From: Thysanoteuthis rhombus
Taxonomy: Eukaryota > Mollusca > Cephalopoda > Oegopsida > Thysanoteuthidae
Assembly (NCBI GenBank): GCA_963457665.1
Contig: OY735215.1
Coordinates: 29,503,041 to 29,567,040, forward strand
Length of the DNA stretch: 64,000 bases
Direction: 5' to 3'
The translations under genes and the position numbers were made by a program. Positions 11,690 to 23,409 of this stretch are shown piece by piece; position 1 is the stretch's first letter; every line of letters begins with the position of its first letter. The notes beneath the pieces were generated by a model, which ran no database searches, had not been told where the DNA came from, and saw only the letters and a list, made by a program, of their open reading frames with translations.

Positions 11690-12610
11690 ACTTTCTTAGT
11701 CAGTTACTTCTCCCTCTTTCTTTTCTTCTCTCTGGGATCAGTATCATTTCACAGGCCACCCGGACCATTTGAACTTTTCCATTTTTCCACCATGACCAAT
11801 CACTGTTCTAGACATTGCCAATTTCCTTTCACAGATATTGAGGTATGTCTTATATGCTCAGCTACTAAATTGTGTCCTCTTCTCGAGCTCAAAAACATGT
11901 ATTCACATCTCCATCTCCTGTGAATGAAATGACAATGCATTTACTACACAATAGTTTTGATTATCTTCTTTCTAATTCTCCTTACTTCAGGAAATGCACA
12001 TGGGTTAAACGCCATCTGTTTTCTGTGACTTAAATAGTCTTTCTGTCGTGTGTTTTTCAGGATCTGAGAATACCCCCCCCCGCAAGTTACTCACTGGTGA
12101 TCACGAATTCAGGTCAGATAGGCATATCACTGATAACATAATTATTCCCTGGTCTTCAAAATAACAAGCCTTATGGATACGTAGCATTTCAGTTATCACT
12201 GCTTCATTAACTCACGGCTACTACAGCACAAAGTTAGTACCTTTGGCGTAGACGCTATCTACTATCCTCTTCTCCAACCTAGCTACTAGCTTACACTACA
12301 TACCCATTATATCATGGATCCAATCTCTATCCTTAATTACCATCTAAACAGGCCTAGTCTATCATGATCAAATTTACAAAAGTGTATTTGTATTTTACTT
12401 TCAGCTTCATATGTATTGTTATTAATGTCTTTATTAAATGCACATTCTATTTGCTTGTCTAAACATTTGTATGTATCTTTATTACAATTACCAGCTCTGT
12501 TTAATCCCTGTGTCCAAATACAAACTTCTGTCATGGCGATTATTGACTGCCTTCCTTCATTAACATTTATAGTGATGTCAGCATGTGGCGGGAAAAACAA
12601 AGCACGTGGA
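11690..12610. repeat. Dispersed repeat, copy B
   Basis: Diverged direct copy of 2925-3640, sharing 'gatcagtatcatttcac', 'ccaatcactgttctag', 'ttgtctaaacattt', 'ctctgtttaatccctgtgtcc' and 'gtcatggcg'. It begins about 50 bases after the LINE stop codon, so it could be that LINE's 3' region, but copy A has no recognisable LINE coding sequence beside it. Confidence 0.55.
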
Positions 12611-14814
12611 GAAAAATTCCTTTGCCTCCAGCAACCACAACCATCTTGTTACTATACAGAAACAGTAACCATTACTATTCTTCTTCAACCATCTTACTTA
12701 TAGAATAATGAAATATGGTGTATGGAGCAGCCTGCTATAATTATGATGAAATAATTTTCTATCCGTTGTACAAAGTATTTTCTTCACTCGTCTTCAATAT
12801 CATCAATTTATATCTACAAATAAAAAGTGAGAAAATATTTTATCTAAAGATTATTCCACATTGATGAAAGAGATGCCTTTTCAAAAGAAAATAAAGTACA
12901 AAATTTGTCAAATTAGGCCATATTTGTTTCCTATTTTTTTGATAAAATAATATTTATTTTGTAATGAAATTATTTGTATTTTTAATAAGTTTTTCCCCCA
13001 TGACTTCTTATTCATGTATACTATTCATGATACAAGGTGACTTTTCTTGCATATTTTCTCTCAATAGTTTGTTCGATCACCCTTTAAAACAGCTTTAGTT
13101 AAGTTGTGACTTATAAGAATACTTGAATTATCAAGAATAAATTATCAACTAAATTAGATTTATGCTTCATAATGCTGACCTATACATAAATAACCATGTC
13201 TTTTTTTCCAAACAGGTATATGCTAGTATATATTAAATATTCACACACATGTATAATCTATATCTATTGCTATAAAAATGATGAATGTTCATTAGCTCTT
13301 CAGCATGAATGTCTTATAGACTTGTAAATGGCTGAACATATGTCTACAGGATAAATATAAGATAGGTGGCACTGACATCTGAGGTCCCTACAGGCCAATT
13401 TGTATTTAAAACCATAACCCCCCCCCCAATTTGTAAGTTTCCATTTGAAAATTCATTAATTTTTAAAAAGATCATTAGTAGCAATAATAGTTAGTCGTGG
13501 AAAATGGAATTGGTGGACAGAGTTCAAACTCTGATGTAAAAAAAATGAAATATTTCTAAAAAATTGATGTGGTTTCAATCTATTAGGCTAGAGCTTTCCG
13601 AACTTTTTGCATTGACAACACACTAAGAAAAAAAAATTGTGACACATTACTAAAGCTTTGTAAACCAAGCTAAATATATAAATGCCATCCCAGCAATCCA
13701 ACTGACTCAAAAAAAGTATCTTTCAAAAAAAAAAAAAAAAAAAATGTACAAAATTATACTTAATTTTGTGACACCTAGAGATTATCGATGACAATATCTT
13801 TAAAACATGATATTTGTGGAAGTTCTCGATGAATTTCAATTAAATTTTGTGGAAGGGTAGGCAATAGGCTAAGAGAGGAGTCATAGAATTTTTGAGTGGA
13901 TCCATGCACAATTAACTGCCAAAGTCCAGGCTGTTTGCACCACACAATAGCAGCAGTTTCTGTCTGTCCTAGTGAACAAGGGACATTTGATTGTAAATAT
14001 CTCAAAATTAACTATATGCCTCAGAACAAGACTTTTGTAAACATTACCCGGCATGAAATTTCCTTTCCAATGATTAACAATATGCCCATATATCCTTTCT
14101 GACTGGGGCATCACAGTGAAAATCCACCACTATAGAAAGAAAAAAGAAAAAAAAAAGATGCTAAATTTTTTTTGCAATTGATCTGGAATGTCTTCCCAAG
14201 ATATTCTTACTCACTGAAGGTCCCTCTAGCATGACTGATTGGTTTCAGCATTCGATTCAGAAATTCCGTGGCCCTATTACAGTGTCAGGTAGCATCAAAC
14301 GTCTGATCACAATTGTATATTTTTATGCATTTATTAATTTCTAAATGTATTAATACCCAACTATGGTGTTAAAACTAGATATCTTTCCATTGGTATGTCA
14401 ACAAAAATAAATTTCTATATTTATTAATTCATAGAATGAAGACGGTCTATATCATCCCTTTGTATCATGCATACAGACATTACATGATAACAGTTTTGTT
14501 TCTAACATTCAAGTTTATATCAGTACGGTGGTGTAAAACCTGGAATGACACTGGATTGACATTATCAACCTGTGCATACCCTTCCCCACAAAAAAACAAA
14601 ACGTAAGAGACTGGCTTGAGGCCCATTGATTGCTGAAGTAATAAGATGACCGGTCAGGGTATTACATAGACACTCAAGATAAAGAAAAAATGTTTGCAGG
14701 TTGAATAAGCACAGAATCCCAGTATTTGCTTGTGGGTCACCCAAATTCCCTTTGTAGATCAGATCTAGTCTGCTTGCCAAAGGTTGCCTACTCCTGTTCT
14801 GAACAAAAGAAATA
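12611..14814. other. Intergenic DNA, no gene seen
   Basis: No coding sequence recognised on either strand. Contains a run of 20 A (13725-13744), a C9 run near 13420 and scattered short homopolymers. A possible old hAT-type repeat end lies near 14797 but is not supported well enough to call. Confidence 0.6.
13725..13744. repeat. A20 homopolymer
   Basis: Run of 20 A. It lies near the left edge of the zone in which long plus-strand A runs become common. Confidence 0.9.
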
Positions 14815-14860
14815 AAAAAACAAAACAAAACAACCCCAACAAACAGTTAAACTCTTTATT
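14815..14860 (-). promoter_or_regulatory. Candidate poly(A) signal and GU-rich downstream element
   Basis: On the minus strand AATAAA (14855-14860) is followed within 15-40 bases by TGTTTGTTGGGGTTGTTTTG and more T/G repeats. This is the textbook arrangement of hexamer plus GU/U-rich downstream element. A second AATAAA-like hexamer follows near 14810. It is the best-formed site downstream of the calcineurin B stop codon, though weaker AATAAA hexamers occur earlier (for example near 21664, 20863, 20336 and 17226) and could serve as alternative sites. Confidence 0.55.
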
Positions 14861-15023
14861 AGGTACAAGACATACAATATGATAAGATAAATATCCACAT
14901 ATACAAGTACAAATTTTTTTCAAAATTTAAAAAAAAAAAAAAAAGAGAAAAAAAAGAAATCCACTTTTACGAAATGTTAAAAATGCATTGCTTTTTACAA
15001 CAGGAAATATATAGATATACCTC

Positions 15024-15042
15024 CATATATATATATATATAT
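15024..15042. repeat. (TA)n microsatellite
   Basis: About nine AT units near the distal end of the putative 3'UTR. Confidence 0.85.
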
Positions 15043-18000
15043 TTTTATGTTCATTTTTAAAAAAATTTTTAGTTAAAAAAAAAACAAACAAAAACAAAGA
15101 AAAATCTTAAATGTTTCATATGCATATCAAGTCATCAGGGCCCTTAAATATACATAATGGAGTAATTTGAGAATAAATTACAATAAACTTTCATTAACAA
15201 CTAACTGAAAAAAAAAAAAAAAAAAATCAACAGCAATAAAGTTGATTTGAATATTTAAATTTATCATTAAGCTCCAACAACTGTGCCTGGGTAGATTTCA
15301 GTACCCAGATTTGCACTTAATAGTGAAAGTGAATAATAAAAAAAGATTGTAAGAAAAATATCCAGAATGTTCCATCAAGATGTTAAAATGTAGAAGCTAT
15401 TTTGCAATGAATAGAGAAAGAGAGAGAGAAAATGTAGATATAGCTCATATGTTTGAGAAAGAGAGATAGGGATAGAGATTTGTGAGATACTCTTAAATAG
15501 CTACTGTTTCCTAGAAAGTTACTATTCTGTGATCCAAAGAGGGGAAAAAGGAAAACTTAGATCATATAAAATGTTGAACTTGAACCTAGCAGTAGCTCAT
15601 CTGAATGGTTGTGAATCCTTATCTATGAGATGTTTTCTTTTTCCTTAGCAACAGACCAATGAATGAACATGAAAGGTCTGTACGTGAAAATTTTTCAACC
15701 TTAATTTATGATCAATTGGCTGGCTTGTCTTTCAAATAACAAATTCACTTTGCTTTAAAAGATAGAATCTATCATCAACCACTCTATGTTCTACTCTTCT
15801 GCAACCACCAGCATCGAGGTTTCACTTTTAACATGGTTTCTTTTCAAGGGACGGAAATGTCTAGCAGTCTACCATTTGTGTCTGTGACAGTTAAGATTCC
15901 TGAAGCTAACTTTTTATGCTGATTTCGTTGTCGGTTGAAATAAATGGGTCGGGTCTGAGGGGCGTGGGAGTTATTAGACAGAGCCCACGTTGCACTGAAT
16001 AGTTTTTTTTGCAAACAACATCCGTGGCTGTCAAAAATCATTGGATTCACAAGAAATGCAAGGTCGGCAGATGTGGAGAAATATCTACCTGCTGCAATGT
16101 ACGTGAATAGAGGTTGCGTTTTACATTATGTGGCAAGTCTCAAAACCAACCATCATTTTCTAATCTCTTTGCCTTTACATTTTGCCCCCATTTGTTGTTG
16201 TGGTTTTTAGAAAAAATCTGAAGATTGAAAAAAATTTCTCAGCTGTTTATGCCATAAGATATATGCTGATGAGTTCATCAAGCAAGTGAGTCTATTGAAA
16301 AGAAAGAAAAAAAAGAAAAAAAAAGAAAAAAAAAATATTTTGATCTAACTTCTAAACTGGATGGCATTTGAAAGTACAACACAATGGAGACAACGTAAAA
16401 AAAGGTGCAGACATTTTCCCCAGTTCATGAATTTCTGGTGGGGGATTGGTCAAGCCAATTAGTCAGTCAATGCTGCTGCTTCTACTGTTGAACTGGACAG
16501 TTGAAAGATATTGTTTATAATTTTGAAAAGAGTCATTGACATTCAAAGAGATTTTTGGACAATTCTTTGTTATTTCGCTGTTCCCACATTTTAGTTTGAT
16601 CTATTCTACGTCCTCCAGGTGTGCTATCTGCATGTATAGAGAGGAACTCTTTCTCTGGAAGTGTCCATTAACAGGGAAAAAAGTAAAATTCCGTTTGCTA
16701 TCATTTTTTTTATTTGACACTACTAGAAAAAAAAGAGTCTGTCCCTTTACATATGGATAATACAACCGAAGAAGGCTCTAGAAAGAATTGGTTAGGAAAT
16801 AACAAAAAGAATGAGTTCAGATGTCCAAAAATCTCTTTGAAATGTACAGTTGGATGGTTCTCTAACTTTTCAGTTCAATGAATAAAAACAAGAAAAAGAA
16901 TGACAGAAAGTAGTAAAGAATCTACATTTTTTTTAAAAACTGTAGCTTTTAAATCTATGATTATATGCAAGGTATGTTAAAATAAGTCTACCCAAAAGTA
17001 ATATCTTTTTGGAAGATTAATTTGGCATACTGCATATCATATTTTGATTTATATGCAAAATACTTCTGAAAAAATTAAAAAAAAAAAAATGAAACCAAGT
17101 AACTAGTAACTTGTTCTTGTATGGTTAAAACAGGAGCCATTTAAAAGTTGAATTTAACTTTATTTTATCATTCGTGGAGCTATTTTGATTATTACCCAAC
17201 TTGCATGATTAATTTCATTGAAGATTTATTTTTAAAAATCAAATCAAATGAAATTAAAAACAAATAGCAATAATATATTGATATATATATTTTTAAATTC
17301 TTTTTAAAATTGAAAAAGATTTGTAAATTCAGAATTTAAAAAACAAACAACAAAAACAGATGAATAGAAAAAAAAATATATGAACAAGGTGCATGGAAAC
17401 AATTTTTTCAATCACAAGGGATTTTTTTTTTGTTTATGGGTATTTTGTGCAAGAGAAAGTTTTAGAACAGAGTGGAGTGTGTGTGAGTGTAACAATAACA
17501 AGGAAAAGAAATTTATAATAGGAAAAAAAAAAAAAGAAAAAGTGCTCAAACACAAGAGAGCTAAGATGATGCATTTTAAATATTTTTTTTGTGGCTACAG
17601 ATGATAATGCAGGTAGCCAAGGCAGAAAATTATAGACAATCTTGAAAGTGAGCAGGTTAACAAGCAAAGATAACCACCAAATTAAATAATTCACGGTATA
17701 GCACATCAAAAACATTTTTTACATGAATGGACATCGATCAAGACCAATCATCCAGATATTATTCAGATAAGAAAAAAAAAAAAAGAATGAAATGTTGATG
17801 GGGGAAAAAGTAAGGGAGGTAGGGGTGAAAGAAAGACAGAAAGAAGGTTAGAAACATTTTTTTTTCAACTGGACTAAAAAGGAGAGCTTAACTGTAACAT
17901 GACATTCTTTCAAAGAAAAAAAAAAAAAAAAAAAAAGCATGAATTTAAAGACACACACAAGAATAGAATTCTTTCCAGGATGTGCAAACAAGGTTTACTT

Positions 18001-18309
18001 ATTGGTTTGAATTTTTTTTCTTCTTAAATCAGTGAGAAAGAGAAAAGATTGAATATAATTTCATAAAAAAGATTCAGTAACAAACCAACAAAGGCTGAAA
18101 AGCTGAGTTCCCTCAGTTTAACAGCTTTTCAAGAACGAAGAGTGAAATATTTGAAGAAGGATGTAAGGAAAAAAGTTTGTGTGTGCATGTGTATATATTT
18201 GTTTAACAAGAACATTCAGATAAAAAGAACAAAAATTTCTGAAAAAAATTTTGGCTTTCAGGTTACACTCAAATATAGAGGGAGAAAAAAAAAAAAGAAA
18301 AAAATATAT

Positions 18310-18390
18310 TTTATACCCTTTGGGTATTGCAGATTTTACAAGTACAAATGTACTGACCACAGTGGGCAAAGGGCAGGCATGAAAGACTTG
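18310..18390. repeat. Duplicated block, copy 1
   Basis: Matches 20228-20297 in direct orientation. Both contain 'gggtatt/cgcagattttacaa' followed after about 30 bases by 'gcatgcctgaaagact' or its close variant. Both lie inside the putative 3'UTR. Confidence 0.6.
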
Positions 18391-18817
18391 CTCTAAGTCT
18401 AGGTGGCTTCTCTTAGACCTGTATCCAAGCCTATCATCATTCTAGGAATATAGTTTGTGAAAGACAAACTATCTTTACCAAAAAAGCCATGCCATCCACC
18501 CAAGTATAAAAAGAGTGAGAGAGAAAAAATGTAGATAATTAAACAGGTGTAGAGTGAGATTTAAAAAAAAAAAAAAAAATTTTTTTGGAATAATAAAAAA
18601 GGGTGTATGTACAGTTGTGATTAAAGAGGAATGCCAGATCTTCACTAAACACTATCACTAGAAGCTGAAGAAGAAAAAGAGAAGCCCGGGACAAAATTTC
18701 AGCCCGGCAACCCATCGCCAAAAATCACTACTCATTTTAGAGAAAAGCTGAAGAGAATGGTTTAATTCTGGTGCTTAATGCATCATGGAGCGCTGAAAGA
18801 GAAGAAAACGAACGAGC

Positions 18818-18833
18818 GAGAGAGAGAGAGAGA
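18818..18833. repeat. (GA)n microsatellite
   Basis: Eight GA units; the surrounding 18780-18880 is purine-rich and reads as (CT)n in the transcript strand. Confidence 0.9.
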
Positions 18834-19727
18834 AATAGAGATGAGATTGGATAGGAGAGAGAGATAGAGTGAGAATGAGAAAAATAATTTGGATAAGGAA
18901 GGAATTTTTCTTTAGCCTTTGAGAAAGTCAGTCCAATTGTCAATCGTTTTTTTTTTTTTTTCCACACAGCAAAAAATAGATTTATAAGTAGAAATCCCCT
19001 TATGTAGAAACACAATAAGAGACAGAATACAGTTTTCTTTTGGTCTACGTTCATTTTTTTTTTTGCCTTACATTTTGCTTAAAGTACTGATCATTCAAAC
19101 CCTGAATGGTTGAATATATTTACCCAGAAACTTCTGACAAAACAAATGCCCGACTCATACTATGTTTTCCTTGCTGTGCCACTAGTACTCTCAACTGCCA
19201 GCTATTCTCACTTCTAGCTAAAAAGGACATGCATCCTCTAATGTACTAACAATCCAAAACAATTGCGGCAATACAGCTGAGATGATAGAATCCCCCACTG
19301 ATAAAAAGGGAAGAGTTCATGATTGTCTGCAAGGCATTTTGCAAACACCTTAAAGCATTACCATTTGGGGGCCAAGTTTTTGTAATAAGAGAGTTGAGAT
19401 GGCAAAGAGAAAAGAAATTCCTACACAAAAATCATTAAATATAAATTAATAAATGTATGTATGTTGGTATGCGTGTACTTCGTAATAAATAAATTCAGAC
19501 GCCAACGAATCCAGCATATAGTCAGCTTCAGGACCAGGGGAAAGGGAAAGGGGAAGTCATAGTGAGGCACAGCAACACAAAGGAGAAAATGGAGTCGGGC
19601 ATTTCTGTCTCTTAGTTGATTTCTAACAGCTCAAAAGTTATGAAAATCCAATGCAACAGATTTTATGCTGATTGTTTTGTGTCACCAAGGAACACAGAAC
19701 AGCGTCTGGGATGAGATTCAGTATCAT

Positions 19728-19761
19728 GAGAGAGAGAGGGGGAGAGAGAGAGAGAGAGAGG
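19728..19761. repeat. (GA)n microsatellite
   Basis: Interrupted GA array, followed 30 bases later by a GGAA array. On the calcineurin transcript strand it is a CU repeat. Confidence 0.9.
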
Positions 19762-19791
19762 AAAGTTTAAAAAAAAATGTAGATAGAATGA

Positions 19792-19824
19792 GGAAGGAAG
19801 GAAGGAAGGAAGGAAGGAAGGAAG
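19792..19824. repeat. (GGAA)n microsatellite
   Basis: About eight GGAA units, then an A run of more than 20 at about 19834-19857. On the transcript strand this is a UUCC array preceded by a U run. Confidence 0.95.
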
Positions 19825-20227
19825 AAATTGTGAAAAAAAAAAAAAAAAAAAAAAAATATCCAACTCAATTGAGTGGTAAAATAAAAGTTCATGATCTTAT
19901 GCCGAGGTCACTTATATGTATTTTCCATGAATTCATTTTCATTTCAAGAGAAAAAAGTATATTTTTCCTTATACAGTATTAACTTCATCATCATTATTAA
20001 ACTGAGAGTCAAACGTGAACTACAACAGAGATTCATAAAGGGAATAAACATAGGGTGAGGTGTGGGTCGAGGGGAGCAGGTGATGTTACAAGTCACTGAG
20101 ATTAGAGAGCAAAAGAAGGGAAGAAGACCTTTTTTTTTTTTTTTTTTAAGTGGCCAGTCTCAGACTAGGAAGGAAAGATAAAAAGCTCTAGCATAATCAA
20201 AAGTTCTTTATCTGTAGAGTAGACATA

Positions 20228-20297
20228 ATACCATTTTGGGTATCACAGATTTTACAAACAAAGACTGAATGAAGATGTGCGCATGCCTGAAAGACTA
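20228..20297. repeat. Duplicated block, copy 2
   Basis: Direct partner of 18310-18390, about 1.9 kb apart. The match is discontinuous but in register, suggesting a small dispersed element or an old local duplication within the 3'UTR. Confidence 0.6.
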
Positions 20298-23048
20298 AGA
20301 CAAGATCTAGATTCTTTCTTATAGGCTTGCAGGTTTATTAGTCAAAGAAACATCTTTATCAAGCAGTGCCACAATATACTCTCCTTTAATTGTAGGAGAG
20401 AATGTGAAAATCTTAGTCCATGATTAACTTTAAAATTCATATTAAAAAATCCAAATATTATCAAAGGGGATAACTACTGATCAAAATCAAAGTTACGGAA
20501 AATTCTTCATTCTACAACTTAGTACAGTGTACTTTAAGTTCCTTAAAAGATCTGCCGCCATTTTCTTAGGTTTAAATTGCTCAATGTAAATATTTACAAT
20601 TTACTTCAAGGTAGGAAGAAAAAAAAAAAGTTTGGGGTTTTGTATTGACCAATAGACTCATCTACAAATCACTATATTTAGATGATTAGTTTTTCAAATT
20701 ATCACCAGATGATCGGAAATTGTTCCTATTCCTTATTTGCACAGCAAAAAGGGGAAATGAAATGCAATTTAAAGAAAAAAAGACGAGGACATTGGTCTGA
20801 ACAAATTTTCTAGTAGCAGTAATAGTTCATCTTGAACAATCATGTCTTTGCTCAAGTCTTTTTGTTTATTTCTAGTTGAAACAGGCATTAGTTCTTTGCC
20901 CAAAATAGAAAAAATATCAAGAATAACTCTAGAAAATCTAGCTCTGTATACATTTTTGTTCTTTCCCCAACTGTTTTTTTTTCTTTCCATAAAATTCAAT
21001 TATCTTTTCTTTTCTCACAGAATCTTGATGATGGAATGTGTGAAAAGCATTCATCAATGACAAGTGACATTTTTATTTTTGTAAGATTAAAAAGAAAAGA
21101 AAAAAAATGGAGATGCTGCAATGTATGATGACAAAGTTAAATTTCAAAGACTGTCTAGAAAAACTGTTCTCATGGTTACAGATAGAAAACTTTTGATATG
21201 ATGTCTAATTACACATGATAGTGCCACTAATATTTGGAAGCATTAGAAAAGGAAGGAGAGAAAAAAAAAATAGATTTTAGGTTCAGTCAAAAAAAAATTT
21301 GTTTTTTCTAAATAAAGAATGCAAGAAATAGATCCAATTCCTGAGAAGTGAAGAGCATTCAGAAACTTATTTCATTGCTTCTACAGCATAAACAATTTGA
21401 AAAGAAAAATATGAGAAAGATGACATGAAATAGCTGCCAAGTTGCTTGTCTTTTTTTTTAAGAATGAAGATATTAAGAAATTTGAAGTTAGAAAGAAAAT
21501 AAATTTCAATGCAAATATAGGAGATCAAGGAATGAAAAATAAGGGTTAGTGATGATAACAAATTAGGAAACTTGCAACTAGGCTTGCTATATTTTGAAAA
21601 CCTACAACTAAGATCTAATTTGCATTTAAGAACTACATGTACAAAACTACCAGTTAACTACGTTTATTAATATGTATAATATAAAGACTACTCTGACAAC
21701 TTTCAGGCAGAAGAGGATATGTTTTTAAAAATGATGAAAACTTTGTACATTCCAAAAGAGAATAATGTAAAATATTTCATTTAAAAAAAAAAAAAAAAAA
21801 ATTTATATTATTCTCTTTATCACAGACGAATAAAAAAGTTGCATTGGGAAATTAAGATTAATTTCTTTTTAAAAAATTGTTTTTGTTCATAGTTTCTAGG
21901 ATGTTGAATCATAAGAAAAAAAAAGAAAAAAAAAACAAAACCCAAAAACAAACTTAACCCTCCCCACAAAAAACAGAATTAAGCATAAGAATGAATTTTC
22001 AATGAACATTATTATATAAGTTGGGATGAAATGTAAAATTAATAATGATTGCCTCAAAACATGTAGAAAAGGTTGATTAGAAATAGAGCAAATTGCTTAG
22101 AATACAGAGGCAATATGTCGGACATCAGAATGTCCAACATAGAAACACAGATAAAAATCCTACAAATGTTGCCCTTCCTTTTGATTGAGAGAAAAAAAAA
22201 CCCAAAAAACTTTCAAGTGTTTAAACAAGTTTTTCTCTTTTACAAAGCTACTGAAATTTAAAAACAGGTAAAAAAATGTTTTTAATTCAATGAGGTTATA
22301 GACAGATAGAAACAAAAAATGAAAAAAAATATTAGATATTTTTAATAGTTTAGCTTTTAATGTATTGACAATTTTTGTTCAAATACTTAGGCATTAGAGA
22401 CAAAAGTCTGAGTTGAGCTTTTTAGCAAATACACATCAGATAATGCAAGTCTTTGAAAGAACATTCATGGTTCATATAAAGACTACTTGCCTTCATTTAA
22501 AATAAATATGAGAAATTTAAATTTTCTGATCTACAAAATGTGAATATCATGTGACCAAAAATGAAAACTCCCTGAGGCTATAAAAACAAACCTTGAAAAA
22601 AAAAAAAATAAAAATAAAAAACCCCAAAACAAAACAATTACCAACTTTCGTTCAAAATTAAAGGATTTGAAATATATACACTAAATAGGTACCCTTAGTA
22701 CAAAAAAAAAATTAATTAGAGGTCGCCTATTATTAAAGGGCAGAAGATATGAGAAATTTTTAGAGTCTATGCTGAGAAACAATGCTATGTCATGGTCACT
22801 AACATTAAAGCCGTTATCTCCCCTAGATGAGTTACTTCCCTTGGAATAACTACACAACTAAATATACATAATCAATTTCATCTGGAAAATTTCAATTACA
22901 AGTTTAAATGAGAGTTTCGAAGAGATGAGAAAATGTTTTGACTGAACATAGAATGACCAATCTAATCAGTGATTTGTTCAGGGTTTGCAGGAAGGGGATA
23001 AACAGTAGAAATAAAAAATCTTCCATGTATTTTTCTTGAAGAGCCCTG

Positions 23049-23074
23049 AATTTCTTCTCTTAAGAGAAGAAATT
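23049..23074. repeat. Perfect 26-bp palindrome
   Basis: The 13 bases AATTTCTTCTCTT are followed without a spacer by their exact reverse complement. It lies about 290 bases after the calcineurin B stop codon, within the probable 3'UTR, and each arm is pure pyrimidine or purine apart from its first AA or last TT. Confidence 0.9.
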
Positions 23075-23107
23075 ATTCCAAGGGTACCGTAATGTTAGGG
23101 GGGTGGG

Positions 23108-23138
23108 AGAAAAGAAAGAAAGAAAGAAAGAAAAGAAA
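23108..23138. repeat. (GAAA)n microsatellite
   Basis: About seven GAAA units on plus (UUUC on the transcript), followed by an A run at 23142-23157. Confidence 0.9.
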
Positions 23139-23361
23139 TTGAAAAAAAAAAAAAAAATGTATATGTAAAAATGCAACATGGTTTTCAGTGGAAATGAGAA
23201 AGCTATTTAAGTAGGAGGGAAGCATTGGAAGTCTGGGATGGAGAGGGAATGGAGTGGGTGGGCTAAAAATTATGCATTTAAAGCAAAAAAAAAAAAAAAA
23301 AAAAAAATCATATGTCATGGAAAGTACGAGTTAAAAGTGTTTGCAATCCAGCACCATCTTA

Positions 23362-23409
23362 CTATACATCTACCACCATCTTCTTGTGCACATCCATTGT
23401 ACCCACAAC
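23362..23409 (-). CDS. PPP3R1: Calcineurin B, last coding exon (exon 6)
   Basis: Encodes the last 15 residues, VVGTMDVHKKMVVDV, then TAG. Vertebrate calcineurin B ends VVGGLDIHKKMVVDV, so this is the conserved C-terminus. The acceptor is CTCTTTTCAG and the exon opens in phase 0, matching exon 5. In the calcineurin heterodimer this tail packs beside the fourth EF-hand and the B-binding helix of the catalytic subunit. The change from GGLDI to GTMDV looks like a lineage difference. This exon was found by searching for the expected C-terminus and is too short to appear as an open frame. Confidence 0.96.
   Translation of the reverse strand, partial: VVGTMDVHKKMVVDV

Larger units (their letters stand above)
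14840..23361 (-). other. PPP3R1: Probable long 3'UTR of calcineurin B
   Basis: From the stop codon to the candidate poly(A) site there are about 8.5 kb with no coding potential, no SINE or LINE fragment recognised, and many U-rich runs on the transcript strand. Absence of mobile elements, compared with the flanking introns and intergenic DNA, suggests constraint on the stretch as transcribed exon. A Pumilio-like UGUAAAUA lies at about 20591-20598 (minus). The extent is inferred from sequence only; the true 3' end could be any of the earlier hexamers. Confidence 0.45.

Noticed and set aside
14575-14797. Possible hAT-type MITE ending in a CAGGAGTAGGCAACCTTTGG-like tip on minus
   Set aside because: One tip resembles hAT ends, but no partner tip or 8-bp duplication was found.
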